From Cunninghamella blakesleeana (taxonomy: Eukaryota > Mucoromycota > Mucoromycetes > Mucorales > Cunninghamellaceae), in assembly GCA_017871115.1 (NCBI GenBank), contig JAFCIZ010000011.1, positions 79,501-143,500 of the forward strand: DNA of 64,000 nt, read 5' to 3'. A program made the position numbers and the translations under genes. Positions 46,248 to 55,745 of the stretch are shown one piece after another (the stretch's first letter is position 1; each line of letters begins with the position of its first letter). Under the pieces are notes generated by a model that saw only the letters and a program-made list of their open reading frames with translations, was not told where the DNA came from and ran no database searches.

Positions 46248-49200
46248 ATATTTTTTAAAAAAATCATCATTCTCTTCTTTTTTTAAAAAAAAATTACTTT
46301 TTACTTTTTTTAATATATATAAATATATAAGCATAGGTATTTCTTAAAAAAAAATAAAGTACACTATTTCTTATTTTTTTCCTTAAAAAAATAAGGGTTT
46401 TTATAAAGATAAATAATTATTTGACATAAATATTAATTTTCAAAGAGTTTAGTAAGCAATGAAGATCACTTCATGAATATTAACACACTAATCATTTATT
46501 AAAATATCAAGTAAATTGATTTATTATTGATAAAACTAAGTAGCTATTTAGCATAAAGTGCCATCCTTTAAAATAATATTTTCAACCTTATAAAATTAAT
46601 ATAAAATAACGAATAACTTGATTTTATTTGCTAATAATCATTTATTTATTTGTTTGTTTAATTCTTTATATATTTAAAAAAATAATTATATAACCATAAA
46701 GTAAATAGAAATTAGAATGCTCTTCTTTTATTATTATTCATATATTAAACGAAAAACATGAATTGATTGTTTTTTAAAATTGAAATTCCGATGATTTTAA
46801 AAAACGGAATGATTGCTTTTATTAAGCTGACATCCTAACTTATGTTTTTGCATAATTGTTAAAATCCCACTCCATATTATTATTCATACTTTTCTAGTTG
46901 AAACATTTAGTATTTATTTTATTCTTTTAAATTTCTGTTTATTTTTTATTCATTAAAAAAAAATGCTACTGAATAACGTTGTAAGACAAACCTGTTTCAA
47001 GACTTTAGTTTACTATTAATTTAACGTGCAAATTAATCAGTTAGCATGGTCTATTACAATATTTTTATATTGTAAGTAAAAATATTTTATTGACACTAAT
47101 AGTTTACTGCAACAATTGTAAAAGGAAAAAAAGATTTGTAGATAAAAATCTATTTTGATTTTAAACTTTTTTAATTTTTCATTACATAATTATCGTTTTT
47201 AGTCTTTCTTTTAATCGAAAGTAATTAAATAAATAAAAATTCAATTTCTGTATTCCTAATTGGTGTAAAGTAATAGGCATGGGTATAATTCAATTCTATA
47301 AAAACAATCACCTATTACAACCAATTCGATTCTTATATAGTTTATTTTCATAAAGAAAATAAAAAGACATCTTAGATAATTAGTTAGATATAGTAGACTT
47401 TTTTATTTTTTTTCTCACCCTTTAAATAATTTTTTCATGATGTATAATTTTAAAATATATTACCACAAAACCTTAGACGGGATCTTCAAGTGAGGTTAAT
47501 GGCAGTAGTAATAACCCATTCATCCCTTTTTCAATATGTAAAATTAATTTTATTGACTATTTTATTAAGAAAATGTGAACCAATAGAATAATAAATCAAT
47601 TTCGGAAGAAAAATACTTAAAAAAACATAAAAGATTAAATATAAGAAATGGTAATAAATGTATTTGAACACTATTGCTCTTCATTTATTGACAATTATAC
47701 TCTATTTTTATTTTTTATTTTCTTTATATGTAAGTAAAAGTGTAAGTTGAGTGTTAGTTTTCTTTTATTCTATTACATCATGAACGACAAATTGTAAATA
47801 ACTTAGAAAACATCGATGTATCCATTGAAAGTCAGAGTTTATTAATATATGATAAATGTATATTGTAATGAATTTATTATTACTATTTTTTTCTTTTTTA
47901 TTTTTTTCACGATAGACAATAAGCAATTTTAAAGCTTTAATTGATTTAAAAGAGTTAATTCAAATGTAATCTATTATTAATTTATATCTCCTACTTACAT
48001 TCCCAATCAATTTAAAAATTTTCTAAACACATAACATTACAACTATTTCTGAATTTTGTGTATTTAAAAATGCAAATACTGATAATTACTTGCTGAATGC
48101 GCAAATAAAAAATTAGTAATTTTATAAATATATATAATTTATTTTAATTTTATAAATACTATTATTTAGAATTAAAATTCATATTATTAATGGATTAATA
48201 TATACTTTATTATTCCTCACTTACTAGTCATGAAAAATAAACAATATAAAATAGAGCTTAAGTTTAATTATTATTATATACGCTTATTATTGGCAATTCA
48301 TTAAAAGAAAAATTTAAAGTATATTATATAATAAAAAGTAATAAAGTAATAAAAAAATTAAAATAAAACAAAATAAAACGTCCATATTCATTTTACTAAT
48401 AAAAATATATTTCTATATTATCTCAAAATGTCTAGAGTTTAATTAATATACCCTTCACAATCAAAAACTTTTTATCTTGCTTTATTGAAATAACTTGCCA
48501 AGTTAACGGCTGTATTTCTATAATACATATAAATAAAATCTTCAATATTCAATACCTTTGATGTATGTTATTTTAAGCCATATACTGTATAGAATAAATG
48601 AAATGTATGATGATAGGAACAAATAAAGAAAGAGATGATAAGTATAGATTAAATTAGAGATTTTTCATTACCTACCGCTGAAACTACTACTACAGTATTC
48701 AAAGAAGGTAAAAAAAATGATATATCATTCCCATTATTTAGTAATTATTAGTGAATACTCTTTAAATATAATTCTGGTACATTTGATGGACCAACCATCA
48801 TTTAATTAGTCAAAAGTCACTCAATAAAATAAAATAAATACCATTAATCCAACCATTATACCAAGAATAGGTCAAAATATAAACCGCTCTGTTGGTTTTA
48901 TCATCAATACTAATTAACAGGTGGCTGCTATACATTTATTCACTTTGCCTATATTTTAGTTAATTTACATCTAAAATTAATAATTATCTTATCCTATGGT
49001 TATTATTACCATTACTATAGTTATTCATATATATACACATATATAATTGTTATACTATTGCATATTAACAAAAATAGGAATAAGAAATAAGGAAAATACA
49101 AAGTGTATAAATTTTATATATTAGGTTTATAAAATGACTCTATAAAATTTACTTGAATTCTTTATCTTTTTGAAATATGGATATAAAATAATAAAAAATA

Positions 49201-49352
49201 ATAATTTTATCCATATAAATCAAATTTTTATTATATGAATAGTTGCCAAATAGTTATTTTGTACTTTGAATTGTTATTACCATTATTTTTTTTTAAAAAA
49301 AAACATTAAATTAATAAATAATGGTCATCATGTTTTATTTCTATAAAAATAC
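46248..49352. other. Duplicated 3' flank and intergenic region up to the DIRS element
   Basis: About 46248-47130 matches the inverse of about 62760-63656, beyond the part shared with copy 1 (for example CTACTGAATAACGTTG near 46968 and its inverse near 62900). From 47130 to 49352 I see AT-rich sequence with no gene. A small GC-richer patch near 48665-48950 might be a decayed exon but is not identifiable. Confidence 0.6.
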
Positions 49353-49526
49353 AATATGATGTAAATACGAATTTATGAAGTATTAACAATATTACACGAG
49401 CTAGTGATATTAGTTGTTATCATTCTTTTCCTTTATTTAGATCGAACAATTTTACTACTGAGTTTTAAAAATTATTATAAAATAAAATTTTTTTCCTTTT
49501 TTTTTTTTTTTTTTTTTATCTTCTTT
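49353..49526. repeat. DIRS terminal repeat, 3' end of element (with outer extension)
   Basis: Bases 49403-49526 are the inverse complement of 53611-53737 (through AACAATTTTACTACTGAG, a T run and ATCTTCTTT). Bases 49353-49418, including the outer extension absent at the other end, are the exact inverse complement of 49654-49719 in the internal complementary region. Confidence 0.92.
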
Positions 49527-49546
49527 GGAGACTAATACTAAAGTCA

Positions 49547-49554
49547 TAATAATA

Positions 49555-49636
<82 letters not shown>
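49547..49636. repeat. (AAT)n microsatellite inside the DIRS 3' region
   Basis: Long pure AAT/ATT trinucleotide run between the terminal repeat and the internal complementary region. On the minus strand it gives a meaningless poly-leucine frame. Confidence 0.9.
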
Positions 49637-49653
49637 GAAGGTGGGTGGGCGGG

Positions 49654-49748
49654 AACAACTAATATCACTAGCTCGTGTAATATTGTTAATACTTCATAAA
49701 TTCGTATTTACATCATATTACACTTCGCTTTCCGTGATATTAGTTGTT
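49654..49748. repeat. DIRS internal complementary region
   Basis: The 95-bp stretch is the complement of both element ends: 49654-49719 pairs with 49353-49418, and 49716-49748 pairs with the other end (about 53719-53752), overlapping by four bases (TATT). It also contains the end of the recombinase coding frame (stop at 49708). Confidence 0.95.
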
Positions 49749-50757
49749 CATTCAGAGTTTCTTCTGTTATATTAGATGACCCATAGGAAGATACACGATA
49801 GAAGTGTTCGAAAATATCTTTAGAGGACCAAGACCCATGGGCTACAATATCATCCACTGAAATGCCTGCTTGGGCAGCTAAGGTGGCCGCTAATGCTCTT
49901 GCACTTGGAATTGGAGCACCTTCTTCTTTATTAACCTTTGACATTATTTCCCTAATATATTTAGCTATTCTGTCTTTCGACAGAGGCATACTAAGATCAT
50001 TCACATATCTATATAATCTATTTATTTTTATGTCTTGGAAATTAGGATGTGGAGTATAGCACGGAATGTCAACAATTAAATTGTGGTAGTGTTGGTAAGC
50101 TTGGACTGGACATAAAAGTTTATTTGAGTGTGGGTGGATAGCCACTCTTTTATGTATATGCTTACCCTTCCTTTTTTCTTTTGGTGCTATAACCAATAAA
50201 TGTAGGATTCCTTTGTTGTCGATACGGTTTTTGTCCATATCGATACGAGCAATATCCGATGGACGAAGGAAACCTGCCATAGCTAATAACCAGATAGATT
50301 TTATAGTGATCATAGTAGTGGTAAGTGATGAATTATTTCCTAGGTTAGAAATATAATGTAAAGCAGGATGTATGTCGTAATCCCATTTTTTGTTAGGTTG
50401 TATAGTATTATTATCTATAGCTTTTAGTAAAGTAATAAAACTCTCATTATTTTTAATTAATTGTTGAGTTTTTTTATTATATAGTTGAAGTAAAGCTGTG
50501 GAGTATACACGAATTGTACTTGTCGAATATCTTCGACTGTGATAAATATCGGAGAGGAAATTAACAATGTGGATATGTGGATCAGTATTATAATCAATGG
50601 ATTTATCTTCACACCATTGTTTAAATTTTTGTTGGTTGTTGTTATAAGTTTTGCATACTTTATTTTTGTGTTGGTCAATTATTGTTGTTGCTGTTTTGGA
50701 AAGTTGATTTAATTTTCTCTTTTTGGATGGTTGATGTTCCACGCTAGCATTGTCCAT
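49708..50757 (-). CDS. DIRS tyrosine recombinase
   Basis: Frame of 349 aa from an ATG at 50757 (MDNASVEHQPSKKRK, a basic segment that may act as a nuclear signal). The N-terminal helical SAM-like part (KQWCEDKSIDYNTDP, NFLSDIYHSRRYSTSTIRVYSTAL) binds DNA in this family. Catalytic-domain hallmarks are GFLRPSDIARI (first Arg), a KEKRKGKHIHKRVAI beta segment, SARALAATLAAQAG (second Arg), VAHGSWSSKDIFEHFY (His/Trp and the nucleophilic Tyr). Mobilisation step: integration of the circular cDNA. The same frame stays open upstream to 53544 through the pol and gag regions; I regard that extension as fortuitous. The C-terminal codons lie in the internal complementary region. Confidence 0.88.
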   Translation of the reverse strand: MDNASVEHQPSKKRKLNQLSKTATTIIDQHKNKVCKTYNNNQQKFKQWCEDKSIDYNTDPHIHIVNFLSDIYHSRRYSTSTIRVYSTALLQLYNKKTQQLIKNNESFITLLKAIDNNTIQPNKKWDYDIHPALHYISNLGNNSSLTTTMITIKSIWLLAMAGFLRPSDIARIDMDKNRIDNKGILHLLVIAPKEKRKGKHIHKRVAIHPHSNKLLCPVQAYQHYHNLIVDIPCYTPHPNFQDIKINRLYRYVNDLSMPLSKDRIAKYIREIMSKVNKEEGAPIPSARALAATLAAQAGISVDDIVAHGSWSSKDIFEHFYRVSSYGSSNITEETLNEQLISRKAKCNMM

Positions 50758-52688
50758 TGATCGTTTTTTTGTATTTTTTGTTGAAGGTGTTGGATGGGAT
50801 ATTGTTGAAGATGTAGTTGATGGTGATTCTGGTGTAGAGTTGATAATGATTGTTGAATGGGTTGGTGAATTAATTGATATTGGTGAAGAAGTATTGGTGA
50901 TTGGTTGGTCAATTGTCTTAGGAGAGGAAACCAAGGGGCTGATGGCCAGTTCGGTGTCAAAAGTGTTGCTTTTGTCGGTTGTAACCAAAGTCTCTGTATT
51001 ATTTTGGATAATAGGTTCCAAGGAGGTGCTATGTATAAGCGACCTGTTATTGTTGACCAGTCCTTGGAAAAAGCATTGATCCAAGTTGCTTGATGATGAT
51101 ATTGAAGGGAAACAAATTTCTTGAGTTGGCTGTTGTTGTGTGTCGCAAAAAGATCTATTGAATGAGGTCCCCATAATTGATCTATCATCTGAAATGTGTT
51201 CTTTGGTAGTGTCCATTCTATTTCTTATTGAAGTTGGCGTGATGGTGCATCCGCAGGGTTTAGTTTGGACGGAACATATAGGGTGGATAGGTATATGGAT
51301 TGATGGAAGCATAGTTTCCAGATAGACATCGCTATTTGGTTCAGTATCAATGAACGAGTTCCCCCGTAATGTTGTACATAAGCAATTGCCGAACGGTTGT
51401 CTGAGCAAATCTGTATATGTTGAAAACGTTGGAATTGTAGATGTTGAAATATCTTTTTGATTGTCAATAATTCCTTGACATTGATGTGGTATTTCAGTTC
51501 CTGTTTGGACCATCGACCCTGTATTTTCTGTTGGCCCCATACTATAGCCCATCCTTTGTCTGATGCATCCGTGAAAATCTGAATTGTCGGTAGATTGTTG
51601 ATAATGTGGTGTCCATTCCATTTCGTTAGTTGAGAGATCCACCAAATTAATTCTGCTTTCATTTGTTGATTGATCTGGCAATGGGAATGATGTCTGAAAC
51701 GATTTAGAATTTGAACCATGGATCTCGTCCGAAGTCTTGCTTGTTGATTGCCCAGTTGAGTGGCTAGAACTGTGCCTATGAATCTCGATAGGTTGGTCCA
51801 AGTTGTTGTTGTCTTTTTCAATAACTGGTAGGCCATGCGTCGTATCGATCTGATCTTCTTTCCTGGAACTGATATCATCATATCTTTTGAATTTATAATC
51901 ATCCCTAAGTGTTGAATGTGTTGTTGGGGATTTAGAGAAGACTTTTTGATATTTATCATCCATCCTAATTGTGTCATTTTTTCTATTACTTGTTTGGTTT
52001 GAAGATTTGCTTGTGCTTTGGAAGATGCCATTATCAACAAATCGTCTAGGTAAGCTGTAATCCTTATACCCTTTCTTCTTGCCCAACGAAGTATTGGTTT
52101 TAATATTTTTGTGAATATAAGTGGAGAAAGGCTGAGGCCGAATGGTAAAACTTTGTATTGGTATATTTGGTCTTTCCATTTGAATTGTAGTAGATGTCTT
52201 GAAGAAGGGTGGATTGGGATGTGATGAAAGGCGTCCTGAAGATCTATGGAGGTAAGGTAATCTCCTTGTTGTAGGATTTTGGTTATTGTCGTCATTGATT
52301 CCATCTTGAAGTGATAAGTTGGTAAATAATTGTTGAGTTGTTTTAAATTGAGAATGGTGCGAAGGCCTCCATCTTTCTTTGGAATCACGAAGATGTTGGA
52401 GTGGAAACCTATTGAGTGTGAAGGGATTGGTTCTATGGCTTGTTTTTGTAATAAGGTTTGTATCTCTAATTCTATGGTGTTGGTGGAAGTCTGATTGTGT
52501 AGTTGTGGTTGATGATGAAATAGGTATGGAAAGGTGAGAGGAGGTTGGTGGCGAAGAGGAATTTTGTATCCTTGATGAATTATTTGATGAATCCATGAAG
52601 GTAAAGGAGAAGGTAAGGAAGAAGACCAAAAGGAAGAGAAATAAGAAAGACGACCTCCTACAGGTATTATATCCTTTTGTTGGAATGA
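50709..52688 (-). pseudogene. DIRS reverse transcriptase/RNase H (pol), interrupted by one stop
   Basis: The pol frame runs on from the end of gag, overlapping it in the -1 frame. Reverse-transcriptase motifs are visible: KKDGGLRTILNLKQLN, LTSIDLQDAFHHIPI, YKVLPFGLSLSPLIFTK and the catalytic YLDD. RNase H follows (IFTDASDKGWAI, VKELLTI, SDNRSAIAYV, then VPSKLNPADAPSR). A TAA codon at 51225-51227 breaks the frame, but the same frame continues immediately to 50709 with the family-typical DQLWGPHSIDLFATHNN and PPWNLLSKIIQRL segment. The stop could be a point mutation in a recently active copy or a readthrough site. The downstream part overlaps the recombinase start by about 50 bases. Confidence 0.85.
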
Positions 52689-53566
52689 TGGCGTGAATGA
52701 AATTTTTGAAAAGAATTTTTAATAAAAGGGTTGTTAGAATTAGTGTTAGAATCTTTTGAATTATTAAATTTGTTGGATTGTTTAGCGTCGTATGAATTAT
52801 TAGAATGTGGAAATCTCGATTGTGAATAATCTTCATTAGTGACCCCTGAATTAATGTCGTTATTAAAGGAGGATTTATGTCGGGGTTTATTACGCATGAA
52901 TTTTTTATTTGTAGTTTGTTGGATAGACTGTTGAAGTTTGATGTGATCAGCCAATTCTTTTGGATCCATAAGAAGGTTATCATCAGCGGAAGGAGGAGAA
53001 ACTCTTGTAGGTAGTCCTTTACAAACATTTTCTTGTCGAAGTGTGGTAAGGTGAGATGCCAAATCTGATAAAAGAGCATCGATATTTGCCAGAAAGTCCA
53101 AGGTATGTTGTTGTTGTTGCTCCGGTGTCCAATTATTATAAAGAAGTTGATAAGTGAACCAATCCATTGGACGAGTGATACCTGATAATCGGTATTGGAT
53201 ATCATAAAGATGGTTATTAATAATCTTTGCTTGTGTTGATTGACTAACTTTGATCGATTTTGGTGGTTCATATGTGCGAAGAGTATTTTTAGGACAATCG
53301 AATATAAAGCGGCGACGATCTGTATCCAGCAAAGTATGACGAAAGAAATCTTTTTGTATATAAGGGCATTGTTGTAACATATCGGCTGTAGGTGTGAAAT
53401 CTGCACCAGGAAAACGGATTTGTACATTAGGATCATCATTATGGAAAGGATGATTGGAAGAAGAAGAGGCTTCCAATTGCTCGATTCTTTGGAGAAGATT
53501 AATGGCCCATTGTGGAGCTTGTTCATTAGAATTATTAGGAACATTAGTAGATTCGTTAGTAGACAT
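52667..53566 (-). CDS. DIRS gag-like protein
   Basis: Frame of 299 aa. The ATG at 53566 (MSTNESTNVPNNSNEQAP) was chosen because the upstream part of the open frame crosses the terminal repeat and a poly-T run. A short coiled-coil-like segment (INLLQRIEQLEASSS) precedes the conserved-looking region (FIFDCPKNTLRTYEPP, IQYRLSGITRPMDWFTYQLLYNNWTPEQQQQHTLDFLANIDALLSDLASHLTTLRQENVCKGL). It ends in a basic Asn/Ser-rich tail without zinc knuckles. The role is presumed to be packaging the element's RNA. The stop at 52667 overlaps the pol frame. Confidence 0.8.
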   Translation of the reverse strand: MSTNESTNVPNNSNEQAPQWAINLLQRIEQLEASSSSNHPFHNDDPNVQIRFPGADFTPTADMLQQCPYIQKDFFRHTLLDTDRRRFIFDCPKNTLRTYEPPKSIKVSQSTQAKIINNHLYDIQYRLSGITRPMDWFTYQLLYNNWTPEQQQQHTLDFLANIDALLSDLASHLTTLRQENVCKGLPTRVSPPSADDNLLMDPKELADHIKLQQSIQQTTNKKFMRNKPRHKSSFNNDINSGVTNEDYSQSRFPHSNNSYDAKQSNKFNNSKDSNTNSNNPFIKNSFQKFHSRHHSNKRI

Positions 53567-53610
53567 AATCAACGACGGAAGTCCAGTGCGTAGTAAAATA
53601 GTCGAACGAA

Positions 53611-53752
53611 AAGAAGATAAAAAAAAAAAAAAAAAAAAAAAGGAAAAAAATTTTATTTTATAATAATTTTTAAAACTCAGTAGTAAAATTGTTCGATCTA
53701 AATAAAGGAAAAGAATGATAACAACTAATATCACGGAAAGCGAAGTGTAATA
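53611..53752. repeat. DIRS terminal repeat, 5' end of element
   Basis: Inverse complement of 49403-49526 up to 53737, plus a short outer extension (GGAAAGCGAAGTGTAATA) that is absent from the other terminal repeat but is complementary to the internal region at 49716-49748. Confidence 0.92.
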
Positions 53753-53789
53753 ACTATATCAATATATTAATGTAAATAAATAAATAAAT

Positions 53790-54320
53790 TTAAGTAATGA
53801 CCTGTTTTATATTAAGATTTTTTGGCCAAAATGGAGTGTCAGACCCATTTGAACGTGTTGGAATATCAAACTGAGGTATTACTTGATCATTACTAAAACG
53901 GACCACAGGTTTAATGGTATATAGTTTCACATTATGTTTATCACCATTCAAAATATCTCTTTTTTCAAAAAAGTCAGGATTCCATAATTGAGGAGAATAT
54001 TGTTGAAGTAGGTTATTATAGAGACGTAAACTGTAAAGCATATTATGATAGTGTCTTAATTTAGGTTCTCCTTTTTGTTTCCAAAGATCCAACCAAAGCT
54101 CTTGATCATATGTACCAATTTGATCAACTAACCACATGGAATAATAATTTAATGCTGAATCAATTACGTAGGAGCCACCTTTTGTTGAACGAGCAATAAT
54201 TGCTTGAATTACACCTGTAGCACCTGAAGAACCAGTACAATAATCACTGTTTGGAAGGACAGGGGTAACTAGTAACATATGTTTTTTATATTTTTAAAAA
54301 GAATAGAATTTAAATATTCG

Positions 54321-54351
<31 letters not shown>

Positions 54352-55745
54352 AAGTTAATGTGGTCATTACTACCACCAGTATTTTTTTTTTTAAAAAAAA
54401 TGAAAAATGAAAAAATGAAAAAAGAGTATGTATTAACAAACTTACCAGCTTCACCTTTCTTCATTTCATGATTACCAGTAGCTAATGCTAAAGCCTCAGC
54501 AAACTTCATAGAGACACCACAACAAGCATCACTAATAGGTTGCCAACCAATTCGACCTTGCCAAGGTCCATGCCATCCATAGGTATTTTCTCTTACATAG
54601 ATAACTCCTTTTCCACGTTCTTTGGCCATTTTTAAAATATTTTCCTTTCCTAGTCCATATTTATCTAAATGGTAAGGTCGATACCCTTCTACAATCACAT
54701 CAGCTTCTTGCATTAATGATAATAGCTTTTTTCTATCTTCTTCATCATGGAAATCTAACTCAGTACACCATTTTCCATTGTTTGTATCAGCAACCACTTT
54801 TGTAACATCGGGTAAATGAGGACTTGTAATTCTTAATACACTTGCACCATATTCAGCTAATGTTCTTGTAATCACAGGAGCTGCAATGACACGAGTAATA
54901 TCCAATACTTTCAATCCTTTTAATGGTCTTTTCACATCAGCTTTATCATTGTCATCATCAATCCACCATTGAGCAGGTGTATTATCATCTATAAAATGAG
55001 TTTCAAAAAGATTAACATGTTGTGTCGCTTTATATTGTTCAGTTTGTTTGAATTCTTCAGGACTATAGCAAATGGTACCAGCTTGACCATGTTGATCATT
55101 GGATAAAGTATCTAATTCTTCAGCTGTGTACTTTAAGCATTTTTCTTGATAAAGCGGCCATATTTTTTCATAAGGTGCTTTTGCTAAGGATTCATCTTGA
55201 TCTGCAAGTGGCATACCGATGGCTTTTTGAATGATTTGTGGTTGCATGGACCCATAAAGGTGATAGAACTTCCCATCTTTCGTTTCATAAATAGTAGAGG
55301 CAGAAAAATTATATATAGAATTATATTTAAAATAATCTTGATTTTTAAATACTTTATCATGAAGAGAATGATAGTTTGGATGGTATATATCTAAAAACTC
55401 TTCATCATTTTTATCTTTATTTTGTGTAGTGATCATTAATCGATTAGTAAATGCTGACGTAATAAACATCTGAGCATGATCTGTATTAATGGTAATATGG
55501 TCTATGGTTTTATTATATTTCTTTTGTACCAAGTCAAGGATACTAAGACCTTCAAACGCTTTCAATACACTGACAGACTCAGCAAAACGCCAATTAATGG
55601 GGATCCCAGGTTGTTTATTTCCTTCAAAACGAAGCTTTGTACTTGCTAGTTGTTTTAAATCACTTGAATAAGTCACTTTATCATTGTTTATAACAGATGA
55701 ATGAAACAAGCTCATACATTCTTCTTGTAAATTATATTTATCCAT
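53790..55745 (-). CDS. Family III (CaiB/BaiF-type) CoA-transferase
   Basis: Two exons on the minus strand, 54446-55745 and 53790-54268, giving 592 aa; the split Val codon and both splice sites fit. Family III enzymes move CoA between carboxylic acids through an aspartyl intermediate. Recognisable here are LKGLKVLDITRVIAAPVITRTLAEYGASVLRI, DFHDEEDRKKLLSLMQEADVIVEGYRPYHLDKYGL, the GIIYVREN-like strand and, in exon 2, YCTGSSGATGVIQAIIARSTKGGSYVIDSAL. The N-terminal 240 residues form a second, more diverged half, as in the long fungal members of the family. No targeting sequence is evident; substrate is unknown. The DIRS element ends 37 bases beyond the stop codon and may now supply its transcript terminator. 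Confidence 0.9.

Larger units (their letters stand above)
49353..53752 (-). mobile_element. DIRS-type tyrosine-recombinase retrotransposon, near-complete
   Basis: A 4.4-kb element, coding on the minus strand. It has gag-like, RT/RNase H and tyrosine-recombinase frames, inverted terminal repeats (49403-49526 and 53611-53737) with extra outer sequence at each end, and an internal complementary region at 49654-49748 that contains the complement of both outer ends joined head to tail. The two outer ends share AATA (49353-49356 and 53749-53752), present once in the internal region. This is the DIRS architecture expected for replication through a circular intermediate and integration by a tyrosine recombinase rather than an integrase, without target-site duplication. 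One in-frame stop interrupts the pol frame, so autonomy is uncertain. Confidence 0.95.

Noticed and set aside
49455..49658. Poly-leucine open frame at the DIRS 3' end
   Set aside because: Translation of the AAT/ATT microsatellite and terminal repeat; not a gene.
50750..51079. 109-codon plus-strand frame inside the DIRS element
   Set aside because: Antisense to the pol and recombinase frames, with no domain.
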